From positions 1,898,373 to 1,962,372 of the forward strand of contig NZ_BSNQ01000003.1 in assembly GCF_030160075.1 (NCBI RefSeq): a stretch of 64,000 nt of DNA. Direction: 5' to 3'. The notes below the pieces were generated by a model that did no database searches, was not told where the DNA came from, and saw only the letters and a program-made list of their open reading frames with translations. This document shows positions 55,105 to 63,897 of this stretch, piece after piece. The DNA is from Dyella lipolytica (lineage in GTDB: Bacteria > Pseudomonadota > Gammaproteobacteria > Xanthomonadales > Rhodanobacteraceae). Numbering within the stretch: position 1 is the stretch's first letter; each line of letters begins with the position of its first letter. The position numbers were made by a program, and so were the translations under genes.

Positions 55105-55164
55105 CCATGCCTATGCTGGCTCCAGTAAGGTATGTCACCCGGAACCCGTTTGGACAAAGGCGAC

Positions 55165-55986
55165 ATGGCACGAATTGCATTCATCGGCGGCGGCAACATG
55201 GCGCGCAGCCTGATCGGCGGCCTGCTCAAGACCGGTGTGGCCGCCGCCAATCTACGCGTCGCCGAGCCCCTGGCGCAGGCGCGGGAGAGTCTGGGGCGCG
55301 ATTTCGGCGTCGCCACCTTCGCCGACAACCGGCTCGCCGTGGCGGATGCCGACGTGTTGCTGCTGGCCATCAAGCCGCAGGTGATGCCGGCGATCCACGC
55401 CGAGCTGCGCGACACGCTGCAGCGCAACCGCCCGCTGCTGATGTCGATCGCGGCCGGTGTGCGTATCGATCAGCTCGAACGCTGGTTCGGCAATCTGCTC
55501 CCCATCGTGCGCTGCATGCCCAACACGCCCGCGTTGATCGGCGCCGGCGCCACCGGTCTGTGCGCCAACCTGCGCGTTACACCGCAGCAACGCGAGCAGG
55601 CACAGCACATCATGGATGCGGTCGGCGTCACCCGCTGGATTCACGATGAGGCGTTGATGGATACCGTCACCGCCATCTCCGGATCCGGGCCTGCCTATTT
55701 CTTCGCCATTGTCGAGGCGCTCGAGGATGCCGCCGTGGCACAGGGCATGCCGCGCGAAACGGCGCGCATCCTGGCCACGCAGACTTGCCTTGGCGCAGGG
55801 CGCATGCTGGTCGAAAGCAACGAGGCCCCGTCGGTATTGCGCCAGCGCGTTACCTCGCCGAATGGCACCACTCAAGCGGCGCTGGAAAGCTTCAGCGCAG
55901 ATCAGCTGCCACGCATCGTCGCCCGCGCAGTAGCCGCTGCCACACGTCGCGGCGAAGAGCTCGCGGCTGCCCTCGACAAGGATTGA
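55165..55986 (+). CDS. proC: Pyrroline-5-carboxylate reductase
   Basis: Last step of proline synthesis, NAD(P)H-dependent. It has 273 residues from MARIAFIGGGNMARS, where AAAGG lies 4 nt upstream; an ATG 11 codons earlier is less likely. The Rossmann motif GGGNMA, the block RCMPNTPALIGAG, and the signature ISGSGPAYFF are present. It is followed 7 nt later by yggT. In relatives a yggS gene usually precedes proC; it is absent here. Confidence 0.96.
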   Translation: MARIAFIGGGNMARSLIGGLLKTGVAAANLRVAEPLAQARESLGRDFGVATFADNRLAVADADVLLLAIKPQVMPAIHAELRDTLQRNRPLLMSIAAGVRIDQLERWFGNLLPIVRCMPNTPALIGAGATGLCANLRVTPQQREQAQHIMDAVGVTRWIHDEALMDTVTAISGSGPAYFFAIVEALEDAAVAQGMPRETARILATQTCLGAGRMLVESNEAPSVLRQRVTSPNGTTQAALESFSADQLPRIVARAVAAATRRGEELAAALDKD

Positions 55987-55993
55987 TCCATTT

Positions 55994-56569
55994 ATGTCTT
56001 ATCTGCTCAATGCTTTGTCGCTGCTGATCCAGGTTGCCTTCGGTGCCATCGCCACGCTGTTTCTGTTTCGCCTGGCAGCCGAAGCCAATCGCGCCGATTT
56101 TCACAACCCGCTCAGTCAATTCATTTATCGCTATACCAATCCGGTGCTAGCACCGATCCGACGCGTGCTGCCGAACTGGCGACGTATCAACCTGGCGGCG
56201 CTGTTGGTCGTCTGGCTGACGTTGCTGCTGGAGCGCGTAGTGATCTTCGGCCTCGCTGGCTTTGTGCCGCATCTGCCTGGACTATTGATCCTGTCGCTGG
56301 CCGATCTGCTCGACTTCGTGCTGTTGTTCTACATCGTGGTGATCTCCGGATGGTCGCTGCTCAGCATGCTTTCTGCCGATCCGCATCAACCGCTGATCCG
56401 GCTCGCAGGTGCGATCGTGCAGCCCATATTGCGCCCTCTGCGCGGGAAGCTGGTGGTGGGAAGCATCGACTTCTCACCCACCGTCGTGGTGATTGTGCTG
56501 CTGCTGGCGCGTCTACTTTTGGTCGCACCGCTGTTCGATTTGGGTGCGCGTCTGGCACAGGGCGGCTGA
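55994..56569 (+). CDS. YggT-family integral membrane protein
   Basis: A 191-residue membrane protein with two YggT repeats, each with a helix pair and the YRYTNPVLAPIRRVLP and PHQPLIRLAGAIVQPILRPLR blocks. Related proteins take part in chloroplast or bacterial membrane organisation and osmotic tolerance; no enzyme activity is known. It is in operon with proC. Confidence 0.92.
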   Translation: MSYLLNALSLLIQVAFGAIATLFLFRLAAEANRADFHNPLSQFIYRYTNPVLAPIRRVLPNWRRINLAALLVVWLTLLLERVVIFGLAGFVPHLPGLLILSLADLLDFVLLFYIVVISGWSLLSMLSADPHQPLIRLAGAIVQPILRPLRGKLVVGSIDFSPTVVVIVLLLARLLLVAPLFDLGARLAQGG

Positions 56570-56580
56570 GTCGCCGGCCT

Positions 56581-57135
56581 ATGCGTAGATGCTCGCTACT
56601 GCTGTGGTTAGGCCTGGTTCCCGGGATCGTCTTCGCGCTGCCGGCCGAGCCACCGCAGGTTGTCGTGCGTGGCACCGTCACCACCGACAGCGGCGAACAT
56701 CCGGCATGGTTTACGTTGATTTGCACGCAGGGCGCAGGGGCAGCACTCTCTCTGCAGCTGACACTCGGTATCGACAGCGCACCCGGCTTTCCCTTCGACG
56801 CATACGAAGGTCCGCATGCACCCGCTTCGTACCAGCCCAGCGCGCAGTTGCAAGTAGGCAAGCAGCGATTCGCCGCTGCCACCGTAGCCGGCTGGCGCAG
56901 TGGTGACGTGGACAGTGCCTATGTCTTCGGCATCGCCACCGAACCAGGTCGCCGCAACACCGCAACGGGAGTCGCCGCCGCGCTTGGCAAGCCCGGAGCC
57001 ACGCTGACCTGGGTGCAGGTCAGCGGGAATCTGCAAACGCCGCCGCTGGTGGCGCAATTTGCGCCTGACGCCACGCAGATCAATGCACTGAAATCGATTG
57101 CGGCACCGTGCTTACCGGGTCGTCGACGCGGTTAA
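56581..57135 (+). CDS. Secreted protein of unknown function
   Basis: A 184-residue precursor with signal peptide MRRCSLLLWLGLVPGIVFA. The mature part contains VVVRGTVTTDSGEHPAWFTL and a region with predicted beta strands. It begins 11 nt after yggT, so it is probably cotranscribed with proC-yggT. I do not recognise the family. Two Cys remain in the mature protein (LICTQG and APCLPG). The upstream in-frame extension overlaps yggT and is rejected. Confidence 0.75.
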   Translation: MRRCSLLLWLGLVPGIVFALPAEPPQVVVRGTVTTDSGEHPAWFTLICTQGAGAALSLQLTLGIDSAPGFPFDAYEGPHAPASYQPSAQLQVGKQRFAAATVAGWRSGDVDSAYVFGIATEPGRRNTATGVAAALGKPGATLTWVQVSGNLQTPPLVAQFAPDATQINALKSIAAPCLPGRRRG

Positions 57136-57140
57136 CGCAC

Positions 57141-57959
57141 TCAGTTTTGGCGCGCAGCCCAAGCGGCGATCAAGGCGTGGATGGCATCGAGCCCATCGAA
57201 TAGTGCCGCCGGCCCAGGCTGCAAAATGATCGGCGATTTGATCTCGTATAGATCACCGTTACGTACGGCAGGAATGGCATCCCATCCTGGCCGCGCAGCG
57301 ACGCGTTCGGGACGGAAACGCTTGCCGCACCATGAGCCCAGGATGATGTCCGGCGCACGCCGCACCACTTCATCGCCATTCGCCAGAATGCGCTGCTTCG
57401 CCAACGCCTCGCGCGCCAGCTCGGGAAACGCGTCATCGCCACCGGCGATGCCGATCAGCTCGGCCACCCAGCGAATGCCAGTGATGATCGGGTCGTCCCA
57501 TTCCTCGAAATACACTTTGGGACGCCGCGACAGTTGCGCAGCGGCAGCACGCACTTGGGCCAGATGCGCTTCGGCACGTTGTGCATAGCGCTCGGCCTTT
57601 TCGTGTGCACCGACCATCGCACCGAGCCGCCGAATGTAGGCAACGATGCCGTCCACACTGCGATGGTTGCTGATCCACACTTCTATGCCTGCATGGATCA
57701 ACGCGCGCGCAATATCAGCTTGAATATCGGAAAACCCGATCACCAGATCCGGCTCGAGTGCCAGGATTTCTCCGACCTTGGCACTGGTGAATGCCGATAC
57801 CTTCGGCTTTTCCTTGCGCGCACGCGGTGGCCGCACAGTGAATCCGGAAATGCCGACGATGCGATGTTCTTCACCCAACGCGTACAGAACTTCGGTGGGT
57901 TCTTCCGTAAGGCAGACAATGCGATGAGGAAAGGGATCGATAGTTGAGATATGCGTCAT
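57141..57959 (-). CDS. BtuF-like cobalamin/metal-complex-binding protein without signal peptide
   Basis: A 272-residue protein of the class III periplasmic-binding fold. Blocks RIVCLTEEPTEVLYALGEE, EILALEPDLVIGFSDIQ and VYFEEWDDPIITG match BtuF-like cobalamin-binding proteins. No signal peptide precedes the fold, so it should be cytosolic unless the true start is different. No permease or ATPase gene lies beside it. A salvage or chaperone role for corrinoids is a guess. Confidence 0.75.
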   Translation of the reverse strand: MTHISTIDPFPHRIVCLTEEPTEVLYALGEEHRIVGISGFTVRPPRARKEKPKVSAFTSAKVGEILALEPDLVIGFSDIQADIARALIHAGIEVWISNHRSVDGIVAYIRRLGAMVGAHEKAERYAQRAEAHLAQVRAAAAQLSRRPKVYFEEWDDPIITGIRWVAELIGIAGGDDAFPELAREALAKQRILANGDEVVRRAPDIILGSWCGKRFRPERVAARPGWDAIPAVRNGDLYEIKSPIILQPGPAALFDGLDAIHALIAAWAARQN

Positions 57960-57977
57960 GCCGGAAGACAGTGAGGA

Positions 57978-58418
57978 TTAATGACCGAGCACGGTGACGG
58001 TGACTTTCCGCTGATGCGGATCCACTCGGTGCTCCCACAAATAAATCCCCTGCCACGTACCCAGCTGCGGTTTACCGCTGTGCACGGGAAGAGTGAGGCT
58101 TACGCCGGTGAGGATGGCGCGCACGTGGGCCGGCATATCGTCCGGACCCTCCGCGTCATGCTGAAAAATCGCATCGCCATCGGGCACGGCGCGGGCGAAC
58201 CAGCGCTCAAGGTCGGTGCGCACGGCCGGATCGGCATTTTCACTGATCAACAGCGAACAACTGGTATGCGTAGTGAAGACATGGACGATGCCCGTCTGCA
58301 CACCGCTTGCCGTGACCAGCTCGGTCACTTTGCTGGTGATCTCGCTGAAACCCCGGCCGCGGGTATGCACGGTAAAAGCATTCTGCGCGACATGTTCCGC
58401 AGGCGTTGCTCGGCTCAT
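57978..58418 (-). CDS. YjbQ-family protein (UPF0047)
   Basis: A 146-residue protein of the YjbQ family with the conserved blocks VHVFTTHTSCSLLISENADP and HVRAILTG, and the C-terminal LGTWQGIYLWEHR. His and Asp/Glu residues form a metal site. Family members show weak thiamine-phosphate synthase activity; the physiological role is unclear. It lies between the BtuF-like gene and pdxH with short gaps. Confidence 0.92.
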   Translation of the reverse strand: MSRATPAEHVAQNAFTVHTRGRGFSEITSKVTELVTASGVQTGIVHVFTTHTSCSLLISENADPAVRTDLERWFARAVPDGDAIFQHDAEGPDDMPAHVRAILTGVSLTLPVHSGKPQLGTWQGIYLWEHRVDPHQRKVTVTVLGH

Positions 58419-58431
58419 GGCGCGCTCCGGG

Positions 58432-59019
58432 TCATGGATAAAGCAGGCGGCTGGTCCACGTCTGGCCGTGCCGATCCCAGCGCACGCGCTCGTGCAACCG
58501 GAAATTGGCGCCGTACCAGAACTCGATCATGTCCGGCTCCACCACGTAACCACCCCAATGCGGCGGGCGCGGCACATCGCGGCCGGCAAACTGTTGCTCG
58601 TAGTGGGCCACGCGCTGCTCGAACACTTCGCGTTGCGGCAAGGTCTGCGACTGCAACGAAGCCCAGGCGCCGATCTGGCTGCCACGCGGGCGGCGCGCGA
58701 AATAAGCATCGGACTCCTCTGCCGGCAATTTGCGGGCCACCCCTTCCACACGCACCTGCACACCTTCACGCAGTCGCTTCCAGTGGAAGCACAGGGCGAC
58801 TTGCGCATGAGCGTCCAGCTGCACGCCTTTATCGCTCTCGTAATTGGTAAAGAAGCGGAAACCGCGCTGGTCGGCTTCTTTCAGCAATACGATGCGGGCG
58901 CTCACACGACCGGCGGCATCGACACTGGATAGGCTCATCGCCGTCGGCTCGGGATCGCCGCTTGCGACAGCCTGGTCCAGCAAGGTGTTGAACGTGTCAA
59001 GAATCTCGGGTTTCAGCAT
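58432..59019 (-). CDS. pdxH: Pyridoxamine 5'-phosphate oxidase
   Basis: FMN-dependent oxidase making pyridoxal 5'-phosphate. It has 195 residues. FMN and substrate blocks ARIVLLKEADQRGFRFFTN, WKRLREGVQVRVEG, SQIGAWASLQSQ and the C-terminal RLHERVRW plus RLLYP are complete. It starts MLKPEILDTF. It is divergent from the kinase gene by 40 nt. Confidence 0.96.
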   Translation of the reverse strand: MLKPEILDTFNTLLDQAVASGDPEPTAMSLSSVDAAGRVSARIVLLKEADQRGFRFFTNYESDKGVQLDAHAQVALCFHWKRLREGVQVRVEGVARKLPAEESDAYFARRPRGSQIGAWASLQSQTLPQREVFEQRVAHYEQQFAGRDVPRPPHWGGYVVEPDMIEFWYGANFRLHERVRWDRHGQTWTSRLLYP

Positions 59020-59059
59020 AGGGACTTGAATCGTAGCCAGCGCACGTCATCATGACGCG

Positions 59060-59890
59060 ATGATGGAGGATGCTAGCACGCAAAATCTGGCCCTCGCCGG
59101 GCACCTGCTAGACCATTACGCCGGCCGCATCGCGCGGACGCACCGGCCGTACGTGCTCGGCCTGTCGGGTCTGCAGGGCAGCGGCAAGAGCACCCTGGCA
59201 CGGGTGATCAAGACCCAGGCCGAACAGCGCAAATGGCCGGCAGAAGTACTTTCGCTGGACGACTTTTATTACTCGCGCAGTGAACGCGAAACGCTAGCTC
59301 ACCAGGTTCATCCGCTGCTGCGCACTCGTGGCGTACCGGGCACGCATGAGATCGAATTACTGCTATCCGTGCTTGCCGCACTGCCACATGCTTCGGACAA
59401 ACTGCCGGTAACGTGGCCCCGCTTCGACAAAGGCCGCGATACGCGTATGGCTCCTTCGCGCTGGCCGCGTGTCATCCGACCGCCGCGACTGGTCATCGTC
59501 GAAGGCTGGGCCCTGGGTCTGCGTCCACAGCTGGAAAGCGCGCTAGAACCACCGGTGAACGAATTGGAACGCAAGGAAGACGAGGACGGCCGCTGGCGTC
59601 ATTGGGTCAACAAACAACTGCGCGCCTATCAACCGCTATGGCGCAAGCTCGATGCGTTGATTGTGTTGCAGGCACCCAATTGGGAAGTCGTGCGCGGCTG
59701 GCGCAGCGAAACCGAAAAGGAACTGCTGGCCCGGCGTGCGCCGCTGGCCATGGATGCTGCGGCGATGGAGCGCTTTCTCGCCCATTTCGAACGGCTCAGC
59801 CGGCATGCCCTGGCGACGTTGCCGGTACTGGCCGATACCTGCGTGGAATATGACACTGGGCATCATGTGACCGGCCTCAACCACAGTTGA
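59060..59890 (+). CDS. P-loop kinase, D-glycerate 3-kinase-like
   Basis: A 276-residue ATPase/kinase with Walker A GLQGSGKST (about 37-45), followed by LSLDDFYYS and a phosphoribulokinase-like core with WPRFDKGRD and VIVEGWALGLRP. The pattern fits the Tda10/plant glycerate kinase family, which phosphorylates D-glycerate to 3-phosphoglycerate. A second ATG one codon later is possible. It stands alone, so the pathway link is by family only. Confidence 0.82.
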   Translation: MMEDASTQNLALAGHLLDHYAGRIARTHRPYVLGLSGLQGSGKSTLARVIKTQAEQRKWPAEVLSLDDFYYSRSERETLAHQVHPLLRTRGVPGTHEIELLLSVLAALPHASDKLPVTWPRFDKGRDTRMAPSRWPRVIRPPRLVIVEGWALGLRPQLESALEPPVNELERKEDEDGRWRHWVNKQLRAYQPLWRKLDALIVLQAPNWEVVRGWRSETEKELLARRAPLAMDAAAMERFLAHFERLSRHALATLPVLADTCVEYDTGHHVTGLNHS

Positions 59891-59952
59891 GACCCGTGTC
59901 GGCCGGGCATGGCCGGCCGACGCGGATAAGGGCCTGTGTGCGATCCCGCCGT

Positions 59953-60156
59953 TTATTGAACGACGAAATTGATGCGCATGTTGACGCGCCATTCCACGAC
60001 CGATCCATCATCCTTGGTGATGACTTTGATGTCTTTGACCCAGGCGCCCTTGATCTGCTTGACCGACTCAGAGGCCTTGCTCAAACCGTGCTTCACGGCG
60101 TCCTCGACGCCCTTGCTGGACGAAGCGGTGATCTCGATGACCTTGGCAACCGACAT
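59953..60156 (-). CDS. Dodecin, flavin-binding protein
   Basis: A 67-residue protein that assembles into a hollow dodecamer storing FMN or FAD. It starts MSVAKVIEITASSS with AGGAG 7 nt upstream. The conserved Trp in GAWVKDI and the C-terminal strand WRVNMRINFVV are present. The longer upstream frame adds unrelated residues. It is convergent with the kinase gene, 62 nt away. Confidence 0.94.
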   Translation of the reverse strand: MSVAKVIEITASSSKGVEDAVKHGLSKASESVKQIKGAWVKDIKVITKDDGSVVEWRVNMRINFVVQ

Positions 60157-60530
60157 GGTGGCTCTCCTGCGTAACAGGTAACCGCGCAAGCGACGCGGCA
60201 GCGCTCCCCCGAACCGCCAGTCTGACGGCCCCCACGGGTGGGCACAAGTCGCTATGCCGCGCACCGCAACAGGACGTGCCTCATGGTGCGTAACGCCGCC
60301 ATGTCCGAAACGCTGATCGGCTTCGCAGCGAATCCAGTTCTGCACAACCCTTTTAGGAATAGAACTATAGGCCTTCGATCTAGCACGAACCATAATTCCC
60401 CTACATCGAATCCCATCAAAAAGCACTTGGTGTTTTTAACCGATTCGATCACGTCACTAGCCAATTCACGCTCCGTGACGCAAATACAAAGACCTCCCTG
60501 GAACCGACCCATCGTCTGATCACGTTGAAT
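60157..60530. promoter_or_regulatory. 374-nt divergent gap between dodecin and an RcsB-like regulator
   Basis: Between about 60340 and 60500 the sequence is clearly more A+T-rich than its surroundings and must hold both promoters. An AAAAGCAC/GTGTTTTT stem with loop TTG lies at 60419-60437. No RNA gene or convincing small coding frame was found. Confidence 0.45.
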
Positions 60531-61334
60531 ATGGCGCCATGGAAGACGCCAACTCAGCAACCAAGTATCGTGCCGATGGACCTGACCGAAAAGAAAACCC
60601 CGCTGGAACCGCGTCACCTAAATGGCCGTCCAGTGCGGATCGCCCTGGTGGACGACCACCCCCTCCTGCTTGCAGGTCTCTCGCACGAACTGGAAAAACA
60701 TCCTGGCCTTACCGTGGCGGGAACGACACAGAACTCGACCGAGCTGGTGGCGCTGCTCAATAAGCATCCCGTCGATGTGGTCGTCTCCGACTACACCATG
60801 CCCGGTGGCGACTATGGGGACGGCATGGCGCTTTTTGGGTTCCTTAAACGCCGTTTCCCGGGGATTCGGCTTATCGTAGTGACCATGATGAGCAATCCCG
60901 CCATCATCCGTTCACTGGTGGCACAAGGCATTCATTGCATTTTGAGCAAGGCCGATTCGCTGGTGTATATCGCGGGCGGTGTGTATGCCGTGCTTGCCAA
61001 TAAGCACTACTACTCGCCATCCATTGAAGCGATCGTAAAAATGCATGGCATCGATGACAATGCCACTGCGACATCGGCGAAAAACCTGACCATACGCGAG
61101 CTGGAAGTCGTTCGACTTTTCGTATCGGGTCTCACGATTACTGAAATCGCCGAGCGTCTGCACCGCAGCAAGCAAACCATAAGCACCCAGAAAATGAGCG
61201 CGATGCGCAGGCTTGGCATTCGTCGTGACGCCGACCTCATCATGTACGGCGTGAACGCCAATCTCACCTCGCACACTGTGCGTACCGACACCGAAACGCT
61301 GCCTGCGTATCTATCCGATATGGGTGACAGCTAA
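60531..61334 (+). CDS. RcsB-like response regulator with LuxR-type HTH (orphan)
   Basis: A 267-residue regulator from ATG 60531; TTG 60525 and ATG 60576 are alternatives, and none has a strong ribosome site. The receiver (about 35-155) has VDDHP, phospho-acceptor Asp in VVSDYTMPGG and the RcsB/FimZ-like run GDGMALFGFLKRRFP. The C-terminal LuxR-type HTH (about 185-245) has LTIRELEVVRLFVSGLTITEIA. No kinase gene is adjacent, so its partner is elsewhere. Targets unknown. Confidence 0.9.
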   Translation: MAPWKTPTQQPSIVPMDLTEKKTPLEPRHLNGRPVRIALVDDHPLLLAGLSHELEKHPGLTVAGTTQNSTELVALLNKHPVDVVVSDYTMPGGDYGDGMALFGFLKRRFPGIRLIVVTMMSNPAIIRSLVAQGIHCILSKADSLVYIAGGVYAVLANKHYYSPSIEAIVKMHGIDDNATATSAKNLTIRELEVVRLFVSGLTITEIAERLHRSKQTISTQKMSAMRRLGIRRDADLIMYGVNANLTSHTVRTDTETLPAYLSDMGDS

Positions 61335-61347
61335 CACCGCACAGCGA

Positions 61348-62178
61348 TCATTGCGTATCCAGCAGTTTGGCGTAACCCGCGCGCGCATCCGGCCAGCGGA
61401 CTCGAAAGCCGCTGGCATGCAGACGCGCATTGCTGAGCCGCTTGCTGCCTAACCCAGCCGGCGCCGGTCCTTCCGGCACGGCCGGCGCACCAATCAATGC
61501 AGCGAGGCTGCCATACAGCTCATTCAGCGGCAACGGCGTGTCGTCGACCCCCAGATACAATGCTTGCGGCTCACGCAGCTCGACCAGATGCGCGATAGCC
61601 GACGCCGCATCATCGACATGGATGCGATTGGCCCAATGCCCGCGTGGCGCGTGCACCAGTCCTGCGCGCAGGCGTTCGATCAGCTGCATGCGCCCTGGTC
61701 CATAGAGGCCAGCAAGCCGGAGCACAACGGACCGAACCGGCTGGGTCGATAACCATTGTTCTGCCTCCAGCAACACTTTGCCGTTGAAGCCAAGCGGCGC
61801 AGGCGGCGTGCGCTCATCCACCCACTCATCGCCGTGTTCGCCGTAAACAGCACTGGAAGAAACGAACAGCACGCGTCGCAGCGGACTTTCAGTCAATGCA
61901 GCCAACATATGCTGCAGGCCATCGACGAAAACGCTGCGATAAGCCTCCTCCTCACGACCACCGGGCGTTGGCAGATAGATCAGTTGCGTGATTCCTGCGG
62001 GAAGGTTCGACAGGGTTTCCGCCCTCGCCACGTCCGCACACAGCCAGTGTATGGATGAGTTGTTCAGCGCCGGCGGATGGCGCCGCAGCGCGTAAACCTC
62101 ATCGCCGCGCGCCAATAGCAGCTGAGCCACGCGTTGCCCCAGATCGCCGCATCCTGCAATAAGAACCCGTTCGGACAT
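61348..62178 (-). CDS. NAD(P)-dependent epimerase/dehydratase-like protein (YeeZ family)
   Basis: A 276-residue Rossmann protein. It begins MSERVLIAGCGDLGQRVAQLL with a GxGxxG variant, has VLFVSSSAVYG, and lacks the usual YxxxK: the catalytic region reads GFNGKVLLEAE. That fits the atypical SDR group of YeeZ, whose activity is unknown. It is divergent from aroK by 28 nt and convergent with the RcsB-like gene. Confidence 0.88.
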   Translation of the reverse strand: MSERVLIAGCGDLGQRVAQLLLARGDEVYALRRHPPALNNSSIHWLCADVARAETLSNLPAGITQLIYLPTPGGREEEAYRSVFVDGLQHMLAALTESPLRRVLFVSSSAVYGEHGDEWVDERTPPAPLGFNGKVLLEAEQWLSTQPVRSVVLRLAGLYGPGRMQLIERLRAGLVHAPRGHWANRIHVDDAASAIAHLVELREPQALYLGVDDTPLPLNELYGSLAALIGAPAVPEGPAPAGLGSKRLSNARLHASGFRVRWPDARAGYAKLLDTQ

Positions 62179-62206
62179 CTATTCACCCACTTGCTAAAAT
62201 CAGCCC

Positions 62207-62749
62207 ATGAACCCTTCGCGCAACTTGTTCCTGGTCGGCCCGACCGGTGCCGGCAAGACCTCGATCGGCCGACAGCTGGCGGCACGCTATGACATGCCGT
62301 TCGTCGATCTGGACCAGGAAATCGAGCGCCATACAGGTGTATCGGTGAGCACCATCTTCGACGTCGAAGGCGAGGAAGGTTTTCGCCGACGCGAATCGGC
62401 CCTGCTGGACGAGTGTAGCCGCCGCCCAGGGGTAGTGCTGGCCAGTGGCGCGGGCGCCGTGCTCGATCCTGCCAACCGTCGTCATCTAGCACAACGCGGT
62501 TATGTGGCATGGCTTCAAATCACCGTACCGTTGCAACTGCAACGCCTCGCGCACGACAGCACGCGCCCGTTGCTGGCCGATAGCGATCGTCATCGGAAAC
62601 TCGATGCCATGGCTGCCGCGCGCACATCGCTCTATGCGGAGATCGCCGATCTGATCATTCCACACGGCGGCGAACACGAAAGCGTTGCGGCCGCGAGCGA
62701 ACGTTGCATCGCATTGATCGATCAACACTGGAACCGGCAGGTCGCATGA
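62207..62749 (+). CDS. aroK: Shikimate kinase
   Basis: Phosphorylates shikimate in aromatic amino-acid synthesis; 180 residues. Walker [10 protein letters not shown] (11-19), the shikimate Asp34 in FVDLDQEIE, and Arg residues in [10 protein letters not shown] and TRPLLA are present. The usual shikimate-site GGG triplet reads GAG ([11 protein letters not shown]), a Gly-to-Ala change. The stop overlaps the aroB start as ATGA, so the two are coupled. Confidence 0.95.
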   Translation: MNPSRNLFLVGPTGAGKTSIGRQLAARYDMPFVDLDQEIERHTGVSVSTIFDVEGEEGFRRRESALLDECSRRPGVVLASGAGAVLDPANRRHLAQRGYVAWLQITVPLQLQRLAHDSTRPLLADSDRHRKLDAMAAARTSLYAEIADLIIPHGGEHESVAAASERCIALIDQHWNRQVA

Positions 62750-63855
62750 TCAGCAACGCAATAAACCAGACCATCGACGTCGCACTCGGCGAACGCAGCT
62801 ATCCGGTATGGATCGGGCGCGGATTGCTCGACGACACGTCGCGTTGGCGCGCTGCCCTGCGCGGCCGGCACGTGCTGGTGCTCAGCAACCGCACCGTCGC
62901 ACCGCTTTATCTGGAGCGTGTAACGCGTGGTCTCGATGGCTTGCATTGGTCGTCATTCCTGCTCGATGACGGTGAAGCGCATAAAAGTTTCGCCAACGTC
63001 GGCCTGGCGCTGGATGCGCTCGCGTCGCTCGGCGCCACGCGCGATGCCTGCGTGATCGCACTGGGCGGCGGCGTGGTGGGCGATCTCGCTGGCTTCACCG
63101 CCGCTTGCTGGATGCGCGGCATCGACTTTATCCAGATGCCGACGACGTTGCTGGCGATGGTGGATTCCTCAGTCGGCGGCAAGACCGGCGTGAACCTGCC
63201 GGCGGGCAAGAATCTCGCCGGGGCCTTTCACCAGCCCCGCGCCGTGATCGCCGACATCGGCACACTGGACAGCTTGCCCGACCGCGAATATCGCGCTGGC
63301 ATCGCCGAGATCATCAAGGGCGCCGCGATTGGCGATCCAGATTTCTTTGCATGGCTGGAACAGCACGCCAAGGCTCTGACCGCACGCGATGAAGTCGCCC
63401 TCGTGCACGCGATCGCCGCCAAGGTACGTTACAAAGCAGGCGTCGTCGCCCGCGACGAAACCGAACAGGGCGAGCGTGCCCTGCTCAATCTCGGCCACAC
63501 GTTCGGCCATGCACTGGAAACTGCCGGCCGCTACACCACCCTGCTGCACGGCGAGGGCGTCGCCATCGGCATGTTGCTGGCCGCCAGGTTGTCAGAACGG
63601 CTTGGGATGAGCGCGCCTGCAGATACCACTCGCCTGGAACAACTATTGAAAGCCGTTGGCCTGCCTACCACCGTCCCACCAGGTTCCGACCCGCAACAAT
63701 TGCTTGCCCTGATGCGGCTGGATAAGAAAAACACCGCCGGCACCCTGCGCTTGATCCTTTGGCGCGGTATCGGGCGTGCCGAGATCGTGGCCGGCGTCAA
63801 TGAAGCGGACGTGCTCGCTGTTTTGAAGGAAGCGGCGACCGAAAAGGGGCCATAA
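62746..63855 (+). CDS. aroB: 3-dehydroquinate synthase
   Basis: Second step of the shikimate pathway, NAD- and metal-dependent. It has 369 residues from [15 protein letters not shown]-site block [21 protein letters not shown] and [19 protein letters not shown], and the metal ligands in [17 protein letters not shown] and [11 protein letters not shown] are intact. It is coupled to aroK. Downstream sequence is non-coding to the window end. Confidence 0.97.
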   Translation: MISNAINQTIDVALGERSYPVWIGRGLLDDTSRWRAALRGRHVLVLSNRTVAPLYLERVTRGLDGLHWSSFLLDDGEAHKSFANVGLALDALASLGATRDACVIALGGGVVGDLAGFTAACWMRGIDFIQMPTTLLAMVDSSVGGKTGVNLPAGKNLAGAFHQPRAVIADIGTLDSLPDREYRAGIAEIIKGAAIGDPDFFAWLEQHAKALTARDEVALVHAIAAKVRYKAGVVARDETEQGERALLNLGHTFGHALETAGRYTTLLHGEGVAIGMLLAARLSERLGMSAPADTTRLEQLLKAVGLPTTVPPGSDPQQLLALMRLDKKNTAGTLRLILWRGIGRAEIVAGVNEADVLAVLKEAATEKGP

Positions 63856-63897
63856 CGCCCCGAACCCACACTGCCCTCGCTAGCAGCCCGCCGCCCC

